Part shown: one piece after another, positions 27,001 to 33,449 of the stretch | Layout: each line of letters starts with the position of its first letter | Position numbering within the stretch: position 1 is the stretch's first letter | Source: Dendrophyllia cribrosa | Taxonomy: Eukaryota; Cnidaria; Anthozoa; Scleractinia; Dendrophylliidae | DNA length: 64,000 nt | Direction of reading: 5' to 3' | Assembly: GCA_024195265.1 (NCBI GenBank) | Contig: JAJLRJ010000004.1 | Location: 35,517,030 to 35,581,029, forward strand | Made by a program: the position numbers and the translations under genes | The notes under the pieces: model-generated | Seen by the model: only the letters and a program-made list of their open reading frames with translations | Databases searched by the model: none | What the model was told of the DNA's origin: nothing

Positions 27001-30000
27001 GAAAAATTTCTGTCTCGAAAAAGAAAGTCATGCCTTAGTTTAGCCCAATGGGAGGATTTAGCAGACAAGACATCTACTAAATAGTTTTTTTCTAGAATTA
27101 TTCATCCGTTGCGTCGTTTTCGTCCTCGATATCTTTTTCCGTAATGGCGGCTGAAGGTCGCGTTTGTAAATTGTTAATGGCACTTTGAGTTAATAAGCAA
27201 AACACGCAACTTTCTTGCGTAATACGCAAAACTTACTTGCTTAATAAGCAAAAAGTAACACTTTTCTTGCTTAATAACAACAAAATAGCGTCTTTTTTGG
27301 TTAATAACTAAACTTGACGTGTCAAACTTGTTTATTACGTAGAAAAGACGGGCTTTTTTGCTTAATAACCCGATTCCAAAAACAATCTGACTGTCCAAAA
27401 ACAATCTGACTCCTGTTCTAAGTGACCACCTCTCCTAAGAGCCACCTCTCCTAAGAGCCACCTCTCCTAAGCGACTACATCTCCTAAGAGCCACCTCTCC
27501 TAAGAACCACCTCTCCTAAGCGACTACCTCTCCTAAGCGACCACCTCTCTTAAGCGACCACCTCTCCTAAGCGACCACCTGTCCTAAGCGACCACCTCTC
27601 TTAAGCGACCACCTCTCCTAAGCTACCACCTGTCCTAAGCGACCACCTCTCCTAAGCGACCACCTCTCCTAAGTGACTACCTCTCCCAAGCGACAACCTC
27701 TCCTAAGCTACCACCCTTGCCATTCAAACAGATGACTTTTTCTGAACAGATAACCCTTGCTGTTTGAACAGTTGAGAATTTTTTCTGAGTGGATAACCCT
27801 TGTCGTTGATAAATAATTTTGCTGAACGGATAAACCTTACTGTTCAAAACAGATGATAATTATTCTGAATGGGTGGCCATTGCCGTTCGAATGGTCTTCA
27901 ATATTTTTTAAAGGATGAGAAACAGCAACTGAACGTTTTTAACACAACCCTAATACATCAAATTATGAAGACATGTAATATTGTTCTCACTGATTTTTAA
28001 GTCTGTGAATGAAATCCTATGACCATTCAAATTAAACCTCTTCAGGGATTTACCTCGGTGTAAAAACCTGTGACTTTTTTTTTGTTTTCTACCTTTGTTT
28101 TCTTGCACTCTATTATATTGTTTTAGTACCTTTTGTTTTCTTTGTTTTATGTCACTCGTGAGTTGGCAGGCTTTTACACCGAGGATGAGTCCTCTTCAGC
28201 AGTACTTTTGCAAGGTACCATTTGTTTATTTCAATATTTTTACAAAATGAAATTTGGGATTTTTGTTTAATTTTGATTTCCGGCACTCTTGGGAGTTAAA
28301 GGGCTAAGATTAAGCCTGGGGATAAAAAAAAGCTCTACTTGCAACGACTCTGTCTCATAAGGGTTAACAGCACCATTGATTTTGTTACATAAACATTGTA
28401 CCTTGCTTGAGTATAATCCACTGACATCACATGGACAGCAAATGCATTAATGTCAAAATTTCCTCCTCCATTCTTGGGAATTGTCATCTAGTTGGATAAG
28501 GTCAGGATTAGACAATAATGTAAGGCACTTCTTGCTAGACTAAACTTGCTGTGGTGTCCTCAGACAGGATGGGATGGGTTGGGGCGGGGGGGGGGGGGGG
28601 GTGGTGGTGGTTATACATTAATTTTTGTACTACCTCTCTAATATCTCAAGTTAGAGTATAAATTATATAAAAGCTATGGCAAATTGAATCTTTTAGAATT
28701 TATAGTGCCTCTGAAAATCTACGCTTTTAGGTTGGTCATATGTTGTGACATCATATGCCCTGGTACGAACTGTCGTGAATGATCTCCAAACAGATGCCAT
28801 CATGGATATGCCATCTTGGGTCAGATTAACCATTTCACTCCCAGAGTCACATTATGGAGACATGTAGTGTATTTCTAACTTTTGTAGCCAGTGTGGCAGG
28901 CATAAACGGGGAGGTGGGATATAGGGGGGCAAAAAAGAAGACGGGGAGAAAGGAAGGAATGCCTGCTATAAGAACCGGGCTATTCACATTCTGCCCACCG
29001 ATTTACATCAACTATCAATACGTTCACCAATCAGTAAATGTGACCATTCAAATGAAACCTCTTCAGCAGTACTTTTGCATGGTACCATTTGTTTTTCTAG
29101 GACTGATTACTCAGCAGTTACAAAAAAAGCAAACAATCAACAGTCATAACATGAATGACTTCGTATCGTTTAAAAGTCACGCGATCCATGCCGAATTACG
29201 GTCAATTCGCCCACATGCAAACTCGCCCACAACAAACTCGCCCACACAGAAGATGATTCGCCCACACGATATTAGTTAACTCGCCCACACACACAAAAAA
29301 AAAAAAATACTATTACTTTGTTTTGTTCATTTTGAATTTTAAAATCTAAGTACAATAGTGCGTTACAGTTTTAAGTAATGCTTCACATAAGAACTATGGT
29401 AAACTTCATTGTTCTGCGGCATTAGCTCTTTCCCACGTAGAATATCTTTGATTTCAAGAATAGAGGAGGGGCTGATGGTTCATAATTATATTTCATTATA
29501 AAAATATGTTCCAGCGCCAGGTGTTGGCTGATGGTTGTGGGTTTGGTGACTTTGCTGATATTCGCTCCCGCGTTGGACCACCATCGCCTTACACGCGTTC
29601 CCCTTTGGCCTTACTGTGCATTGCCAATATGTGACCCTGGCTCTTTTCTGTTTGACGTTGTAACTGTAGCCATCGCTGTCAACCACTTTCGTCTAATGAT
29701 TGACCAATTCTAAAAAGAGAAATAAAATCAGTTGTGTTTTTGCACTCCGATTTCTGACCCCCTGGTATTCGACCCCCTTTTATAAATACACACCAAGGAT
29801 AACAACAAAGTATGTAGCCGACTTACCATAGGTGCCTCATAGATGGTTGAATTAATTTCTTCCTCATTGGGTGTGCACGTATCGCACACCCAATCTACTG
29901 GCTGCCCCGAGCAAACCGCGGCACGGTACACGTCCCTCGAAATACCAGTTTGGCATGTTCTATGCTGCCATCTGTGGCAGCCGTCGCACGCCAAAGCTTC

Positions 30001-32962
30001 TTGGCGGGTCCGGACTGGGTAGTTGCATGAAATGCACAGATCCATCTTTTACGCGAATGTTTTTCATTGCTATTGAAGCGGTTAAGAGAATTCTAAACGC
30101 CAAATGCTCCTTTTATTCACAGCGTCGGATCGAAAAAACAGAATGAAATTAATCTTATTGGTTGTCTCGTAACAATAAGGGCCCGCGCTGTTACAATTAC
30201 AGCAATTAACACAATACCTCCAAAAAAAAATCGCACCTCCTTTTCTTGAGTGAAGCTTATTGTTGTTTCGATTGAATTGAATTTGCATTACTATACTTGT
30301 GACTTTCTCACTTCTTGCAAACAAAAGTTAGTGACTAAAGCTATACTTACCAAAGAAGGAAAAGGACCCACCCAGATCAATTTTTATTTTGTTTCAGCGC
30401 GAGTGCCGCCTTGGGTTGTTTCAATTGAATTTGCATTACTTGTGACTTTCTCACTTCACCTCGCGCCGGTTTTCAGCTGGCATAACAATCTTAACGCAGA
30501 AGTTGAAGACTTGTAGACTTTATTAATAAACATGTTTATCGTAAGACGTTTGCGAACTGGACGTTAGCATGCGTGTGTGACTAACAAAATTTTGGTGCGT
30601 GACAAACTAAAACTTAAGAATTTAGTTTTATCGACTGAGTCGATAAGGTAAATTGACCACCGTAAAAAGATTCAAATAGCTGACGTTTCGAGCGCTAGCC
30701 CTTCGTCGGAGCGAATCAAGGAATTGTGGGTAGTGTGTGGTTTTATATAGTAAGCGGTGGAGCTACGCTATTGGTGGAAATTTGGTGACGTGAAAAACAA
30801 ATGTAGATTAGTTGAATGAAAAGCGTTCGTTGATTCCGTGGGGTTTGAGAGTGCCGATTTGAAAGATGATTTTTTGTTCTAGGTTTTTACGGCTTTCTGT
30901 GTTACCCTGGTGTAGGGAAAGGCCGCAGATTGTCATGTGTTGTTTAGAATGGTTAGTAAGATTAAAATGGCGCGCGACTGGTTTGGATGCGTCTTTGTCA
31001 TTTTTTTCAACGTCTCGGAGATGTTCACGAAAACGGTCGCCCAGTCTCCTCCCTGTTTCGCCAATGTATATCTTTTTGCAAAAAGTACATGTAATGCAGT
31101 AGATAACATTTACGGAGGTGCATGTAAAACGATCAGTGATTTTAATAGATCGTTTGGGTCCTGTTATTTTGTCCGCGTTGTGAATGAAAGGACAAGTGTT
31201 ACATCGTGTGCGTGTGCATTTGAAAGTTCCCGGTACATCGTCAGATTTCAGTGCGCTCGTAACTAGAAAGTTGCCTATGTTTTTGTCACGTTTGAATGAA
31301 ATTAGTGGGGGTTGTGAAAAAATTCTGCCAGTTTCGGGGTCGTTTTGGAGTAATTTGAAATTTTTTAAAATGATGCTTTTGACTGTGTTGTTGTGTGGGT
31401 GGAAAGTGAGGGTGAATGGAATTCTCTCGTTCTCTTCCTTCTGTGGCGTTTGTAGTGCTGACTGTCTGTCGATCTGTTGTGCACGTTGTTGGCCCGTATT
31501 AACAACAGAGTCAGGGTACCCACGTTTCTTGAAAAACTGGCACATTTCTTCTGATTTGTTGGAAAAATCAGAGTCATCACTACATAGACGTCGAAGTCTG
31601 AGAAATTGAGAATACGGAATGGCGTTTTTAACGTGCGATGGATGTGAGGATGAATGTAACAGATAACTGTGGGAATCTGTAGGTTTGTAGTGCACACTTG
31701 TGGATAAACTGTTACCGTTGATTGAAATATTAATGTCAAGAAAAGCGACTGAGGTTTCGGAAATTTCCCAGGTATATTTTAGAGCTGGATGAAAAGTATT
31801 GACAGAAGTTATGAATTGATTAAGTTCCTCTTTACTGGAAGAGGTAGCGCCAATGCAATCATCGATGTAACGGCCGTAGAGTTCGGGTTTGGTTCCGTGG
31901 TACTGATTAAAAAATTTGTCTTCGATGTGGCCTACAAAAAGGTTAGCGTAGCTTGGTCCCATTTTGGTGCCCATGGCGACTCCATTTACTTGTTTGTAGT
32001 AGTTTTGGGAAAATGAAAAACAGTTAAGTGTCAAAACTAATTCGGCTAAGCGGAGCAGTGTTTCTGAGCTTGGGTTTTGAATGGAGCGCTGGTCGAAAAA
32101 ATATTTTAGTGCTTGAAGTCCTTCGTCATTGGGGATGACGGTATATAAAGAGGTAATGTCCATAGTGAAAATTAATTTGTTAGTTAGTCTACGCGCTGTT
32201 TGCGTGTTGGCGTCGGCAAGAATGAATGTCACAAACAAGTAAGTAACCTAAGGTGTTAGCGAACTAACATTAGAACGTGAATGAACAACAATCTTAACGC
32301 AGAAGTTGAAGACTTGTAGATTTTATTAATAAACATGTTTATCGTAAGACGTTTAAGAACTGAACGTTAGCATGCGTGTGTGACTAACGTTTTGCGAACT
32401 GGACGTTAGCATGCGTGTGTGACTAACCAAATTTTGGAGCGCGACAAACTAAAACTTAGTCTACGCGCTGTTTACGTGTTAACATTAGAACGTGAATTGA
32501 TTTTGGATAAGACAAATTTTCTCGATGTGAGCGAGTTAACTGATATCGTGTGGGCGAGTCGTCTTCTGTGTGGGCGAGTTTGTTGTGGGCGAGTTTGCTT
32601 GTGGGCGAATCCACCGGTTTCCTCCATGCCAATATATTTAATTTAATATCTGGTTTTACAAGAATCAATTACACAATATATTGTTTCTCAAAACATTGTT
32701 CTGATACGTGAATTAAAATCATTTCTACTGGACTCACCACAGGCTTGGGACCTTCATTCTCGGCGAATTCTGCGATCAGAATAAAATCTCCACTGAACAG
32801 AGCTGTTCGTGCCCATGGGTTTCGATCAGGAACTTTGTCGCTTGAGAAACGCAAGTGTTTTTTCAAGTTTACCTCGCCCGATTTCAAATCCCGGTTTTCG
32901 CTACTCGTTGAATGTAAAACCGCGTAATGTCCGTGCATGTTTGGTAGCCTAGCAGATTTCAT
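2233..32962 (-). CDS. SMCR8: SMCR8 homologue (DENN-like C9orf72-complex subunit), 3' part outside window
   Basis: Exons, high to low: 32962-32738, 28487-28402, 19411-19339, 15538-15456, 14138-14093, 12563-12461, 10612-10569, 9925-9833, 9441-9279, 8741-8695, 8127-8075, 7275-7209, 6340-6283, 5364-5286, 4649-4546, 3711-3133, 2910-2846, 2341-2233. All have AG/GT boundaries and matching phases, except that one short exon (1 mod 3) is missing between 6283 and 5364. In known SMCR8 the protein joins C9orf72 and WDR41 in a GTPase-regulating complex of autophagy and lysosomes. Recognisable blocks are [19 protein letters not shown] and EGPKP (exon 1), [14 protein letters not shown] with VMSVDYTQ (2), NFSFVEDTQ with EGIYAY (3), [19 protein letters not shown] (4), [18 protein letters not shown] (6) and [17 protein letters not shown] (last). 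The 579-nt exon encodes a Ser-rich, probably disordered middle. About ten residues of the human protein between exons 2 and 3 are absent. The C-terminus continues left of the window. Confidence 0.85.
3999..4205. repeat. Dispersed repeat family A (copy 1)
   Basis: One of at least six copies sharing a core that contains GGTGTGACCATTCAAATGAA and TCTTCAGCAGTACTTTTGCA (or complements), with edges resembling CCTTTAACTCCCAAGAGTG in inverted orientation. It looks like a short MITE. Other copies are at 14990-15395, 27985-28310, 28828-29100, 39745-40108 and 40940-41147. Confidence 0.75.
6505..6780 (-). repeat. Tandem pair resembling Penelope-element tails
   Basis: Two direct copies about 178 bp apart share AGTTCTGAAAAGAACTGTT, a GACAATGACTGAC block and a TTTCGA...GAGCAGAAGTCAT block. 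On the minus strand each reads GAAGATGA...GTCGAAA(C)GTCAGTC, the kind of sequence found in the terminal repeats of Penelope-like retroelements, which often carry hammerhead-type ribozyme cores. No reverse transcriptase is attached. The family assignment is by motif only. Confidence 0.5.
7392..7868. repeat. 67-bp tandem minisatellite, about seven copies
   Basis: A 67-bp unit (contains GACCTGGACATTGGATTG and AGATAGGATTGTCTGTAAGT) is repeated head to tail with few changes, starting at about 7433 after a partial copy. The 95-residue minus-strand ORF here is only this repeat translated. Units abut with no unique spacers, so it is not a CRISPR array. Confidence 0.92.
8270..8580 (+). pseudogene. LINE ORF2 C-terminal relic
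   Basis: Plus-strand reading frames give WHWIGH, then [29 protein letters not shown] and [13 protein letters not shown]. This order (WxWxGH, GKRKRGRP, TWERxxxxAKNRV) is the usual C-terminal tail of non-LTR retrotransposon reverse-transcriptase ORFs. A poly-C run at about 8501 interrupts the tail, which then resumes as SKGRT followed by an Asp-codon-like GATGAGGATGAT run. The frame is broken and only the last hundred codons survive. It lies in an SMCR8 intron. Confidence 0.7.
10752..10909. mobile_element. Uninterrupted MITE of the family that hosts the nested stack at 54-57 kb
   Basis: Terminal inverted repeats of the form TAG(A/G)TGGTTTTCA bound about 158 bp. An internal inverted pair around TGGTGCACAC/GTGTGCACCA gives a hairpin. 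The same sequence, split by 2.4 kb, occurs at 54266-56828, so this copy shows the pre-insertion state. Confidence 0.75.
10985..11246. mobile_element. MITE with TTTTCA-TTGAGTG inverted termini
   Basis: The left end reads AGAGCAGTTTTCATTGAGTG and the right end is its near reverse complement (CACTCAATTGAAAACCGCTCT). The body has several ACCAATCA/TGATTGGT motifs. No coding capacity. A target duplication was not resolved. Confidence 0.6.
11745..11935. repeat. Dispersed repeat family B (copy 1)
   Basis: Shares GTGAATACAAAACAA, TTTTGCTCCA, and CCCCATGGGTAAGGCAG with similar stretches at 41750-41900 and, more diverged, 38235-38420. No coding signal or clear termini were seen. Confidence 0.6.
12798..13470. 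repeat. GATC-rich satellite
   Basis: About 670 bp is almost entirely short palindromic words such as AAGGATCTTT, AAAGATCCTT and CAAGGATCCTTG. These are organised into four or five longer units of roughly 90-120 bp, each beginning near GATCCTCAAGGATTGAAT. GATC recurs every 10-15 bases. Both strands read nearly the same. Confidence 0.88.
14570..14860. repeat. 17-bp minisatellite (CCTTACAGGGGTGTCTG)
   Basis: A 17-bp unit is repeated about sixteen times with point changes. Because 17 is not a multiple of three, all three forward frames stay open and give three overlapping spurious ORFs. The unit resembles the interior of the pogo-like MITEs seen elsewhere (GTCTGCCTTA, GAGAGGTGTC). Confidence 0.9.
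14990..15395. repeat. Dispersed repeat family A (copy 2, interrupted)
   Basis: Left part (14990-15120) and right part (15285-15395) match family A; about 160 bp of unrelated sequence separates them. Confidence 0.65.
16129..17147. mobile_element. TTAA-flanked non-autonomous element (piggyBac type), 1.0 kb
   Basis: The element spans 16133-17143 and is flanked by TTAA at 16129-16132 and 17144-17147. Its termini are CCCATTCACACCTGA and the reverse complement of CCCATTGACACCTGAA. A TTAA duplication with CCC termini is the hallmark of piggyBac-type elements. The overlapping ORFs at 16.4-16.8 kb have no recognisable domain. Confidence 0.8.
17261..18431. mobile_element. TTAA-flanked element with subterminal CCGCACAAT arrays, 1.16 kb
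   Basis: The element spans 17265-18427 between TTAA duplications (17261-17264 and 18428-18431). Terminal repeat: ACAGGGATTCTGACAGGGTG at the left, the same in reverse complement at the right. Both ends carry clusters of CCGCACAAT (several within the first and last 110 bp, in the same orientation on the plus strand), plausible transposase-binding repeats. No transposase. Confidence 0.8.
19612..27417. mobile_element. Giant palindromic (foldback) element, 7.8 kb, with ~3.3-kb arms
   Basis: The arms 19612-23753 and 24085-27417 are nearly identical reverse complements; short ORFs in one arm reappear with identical translation in the other (for example 19998-20186 and 26843-27031). The left arm is longer only because of an inserted TTAA element at 22485-23277. 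The spacer (about 330 bp) holds a poly-C run near 24000. Ends read AACAGGAGTCAGATTGTTTT, and CTAA lies on both outer sides (19608-19611, 27418-27421) as a 4-bp duplication. Subterminal TTATTAAGCAA-like words repeat in the first 250 bp and again near 20.7 kb. No transposase is recognisable; the superfamily is unassigned. Confidence 0.88.
22481..23281. mobile_element. TTAA-flanked MITE present in only one palindrome arm
   Basis: Ends GGTGGCTGAACACAGTTT (left) and its reverse complement (right) bound 22485-23277, with TTAA at 22481-22484 and 23278-23281. The right palindrome arm has a single uninterrupted TTAA at the equivalent point (about 24560), giving a natural empty site. The insertion therefore post-dates the last sequence exchange between the arms. 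Confidence 0.85.
27418..27715. repeat. 17-bp minisatellite (GCGACCACCTCTCCTAA)
   Basis: About seventeen head-to-tail copies of a 17-bp unit with scattered changes. The first unit is split by the palindromic element: its left half (ACCACCTCTCCTAA) ends at 19611. From 27716 to about 27900, four degraded copies of a ~65-bp repeat (core AACCCTTGC and TCTGAAC) follow. Confidence 0.9.
27985..28310. repeat. Dispersed repeat family A (copy 3) split by a 145-bp MITE
   Basis: A family A copy is interrupted at 28046-28190. The insert has inverted ends containing CCTCGGTGTAAAA and is flanked by a perfect 9-bp duplication CCTCTTCAG (28037-28045 and 28191-28199), again Mutator-like. Removing the insert and one duplicate restores the family A core. 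Confidence 0.82.
28828..29100. repeat. Dispersed repeat family A (copy 4, interrupted)
   Basis: The left third (28828-28880) and the right core (29038-29100) match family A; an unrelated G-rich segment of about 155 bp separates them. Confidence 0.65.
29486..30045 (-). pseudogene. Mutator-element protein remnant: PHD-like finger plus FLYWCH finger
   Basis: Two exons. The first (30045 to about 29827) starts at a Met and encodes a Cys-rich PHD-like finger: CxxC near the start, then [12 protein letters not shown] and WVCDTC. It ends at a GTAAGT donor after ...EAPM. An acceptor near 29699 continues in phase into [23 protein letters not shown] and HQTHNH, matching the FLYWCH pattern (Gly-Tyr, Trp-x-Cys, Cys, His-x-His). 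The frame stops at 29486, just inside the left terminal repeat, so the catalytic transposase region is missing. Function in the intact element is presumably DNA binding. Confidence 0.68.
30482..30620. repeat. Direct repeat flanking the Penelope insertion (left copy)
   Basis: Begins near CAATCTTAACGCAGAAG and ends near GACAAACTAAAACTTA. A second copy with a small internal duplication (GGACGTTAGCATGCGTGTGT occurs twice in related form) is at 32284-32456. Confidence 0.8.
30675..30713 (-). ncRNA. Possible hammerhead-type ribozyme core of a Penelope element
   Basis: On the minus strand the sequence reads TCCGACGA, a GGGC/GCTC stem with a four-base loop, then GAAAC and GTCAGC. The order GANGA - short stem II - GAAA matches a hammerhead core, and Penelope-like elements are known to carry such ribozymes. 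The first conserved U of CUGANGA is C here, and helices I and III are not fully convincing, so activity is doubtful. Confidence 0.4.
30808..32238 (-). CDS. Penelope-like retroelement RT plus GIY-YIG endonuclease, 5'-truncated
   Basis: The 476-residue open frame has no internal stop. Reverse-transcriptase blocks: TMDITSLYT with catalytic Asp at residue 27, [13 protein letters not shown] at 86-98, and YIDD at 124-127. A CxxxxCxxC knuckle (CTRTRCNTC) precedes the C-terminal GIY-YIG region (VIYCITC, then [13 protein letters not shown] at about 390-402). This domain order defines endonuclease-bearing Penelope-like elements, which prime reverse transcription at a nick. The RT N-terminal fingers region is missing, so the copy is 5'-truncated, as is usual for such insertions. 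The frame is intact, implying a fairly young copy. It lies antisense within the Mutator element, in SMCR8 intron 1. Confidence 0.9.
   Translation of the reverse strand: MFVTFILADANTQTARRLTNKLIFTMDITSLYTVIPNDEGLQALKYFFDQRSIQNPSSETLLRLAELVLTLNCFSFSQNYYKQVNGVAMGTKMGPSYANLFVGHIEDKFFNQYHGTKPELYGRYIDDCIGATSSSKEELNQFITSVNTFHPALKYTWEISETSVAFLDINISINGNSLSTSVHYKPTDSHSYLLHSSSHPSHVKNAIPYSQFLRLRRLCSDDSDFSNKSEEMCQFFKKRGYPDSVVNTGQQRAQQIDRQSALQTPQKEENERIPFTLTFHPHNNTVKSIILKNFKLLQNDPETGRIFSQPPLISFKRDKNIGNFLVTSALKSDDVPGTFKCTRTRCNTCPFIHNADKITGPKRSIKITDRFTCTSVNVIYCITCTFCKKIYIGETGRRLGDRFREHLRDVEKNDKDASKPVARHFNLTNHSKQHMTICGLSLHQGNTESRKNLEQKIIFQIGTLKPHGINERFSFN
32284..32520. repeat. Direct repeat flanking the Penelope insertion (right copy, with truncated duplicate)
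   Basis: 32284-32456 repeats 30482-30620. It is followed by TAGTCTACGCGCTGTTT and AACATTAGAACGTGAAT, which also occur at 32190-32275 across the 5' end of the Penelope copy. The second unit thus looks like a tandem duplicate from which almost all of the Penelope sequence has been deleted. Confidence 0.75.
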
Positions 32963-33449
32963 AGCTACAGCTCACAAATAACATCAAACACGGAAGCGAC
33001 ACATAGAGCCTGACATCTGAAGCGCAAGGAAGCGGGATTAAATTCGAAGTCGCACGAGCTAATCGCAGGTTCGAAGGCAGGTTGAATAGAGCTTCCTTTG
33101 ACAACATCTCTGCAGAAATCCTTCTTTGTGCCTATTATTCGATGAACCTTTGATCTTCAGCCACAAACTTTGTAAAAAGTGAGCATTGATCAATCCCAGT
33201 TTCTTCTCGGTCTTCAATTCACCGCCATTTTGAATTTCTGCAACCTCGACCCCAGGAAGAGGTTGAGAGAGGAGATACTGGGAACGAACAGAACCCAAAC
33301 TTTTTCGTGCATTTGGAACGCCTGCCCTTTTCTGTTCTGATCGAATTTGCCGAATTTGTTGGTGATTAGAGCTTGATTAGAGAGGGGTCATTAGAGATGA
33401 TCGAAGTCAATATTTAAATTATATGGAATACTAACCAGAGAGGAAGAAA
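32963..33449. promoter_or_regulatory. Putative bidirectional promoter between SMCR8 and the FLASH-like gene
   Basis: The start codons of two divergent genes are separated by 487 bp with no repeat insertion, unlike nearly all other non-coding sequence here. The 79-residue minus-strand ORF inside (33059-33298) shows no recognised domain. No TATA box is evident at a convincing distance from either start. Confidence 0.55.

Larger units (their letters stand above)
29185..32630. mobile_element. Mutator-like element with 8-bp duplication, invaded by a Penelope element
   Basis: Inverted termini of about 95 bp lie at 29193-29290 and 32525-32622, each containing repeated CTCGCCCACA words. TCCATGCC flanks the element at 29185-29192 and 32623-32630. 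Inside are PHD and FLYWCH finger exons of the kind carried by invertebrate Mutator-like elements, but no transposase core, and a Penelope-like insertion occupying about 30620-32250. It lies in SMCR8 intron 1. Confidence 0.78.

Noticed and set aside
33059..33298. 79-residue ORF between the divergent genes
   Set aside because: No domain or splice support; the interval is better explained as promoter and 5' UTR.
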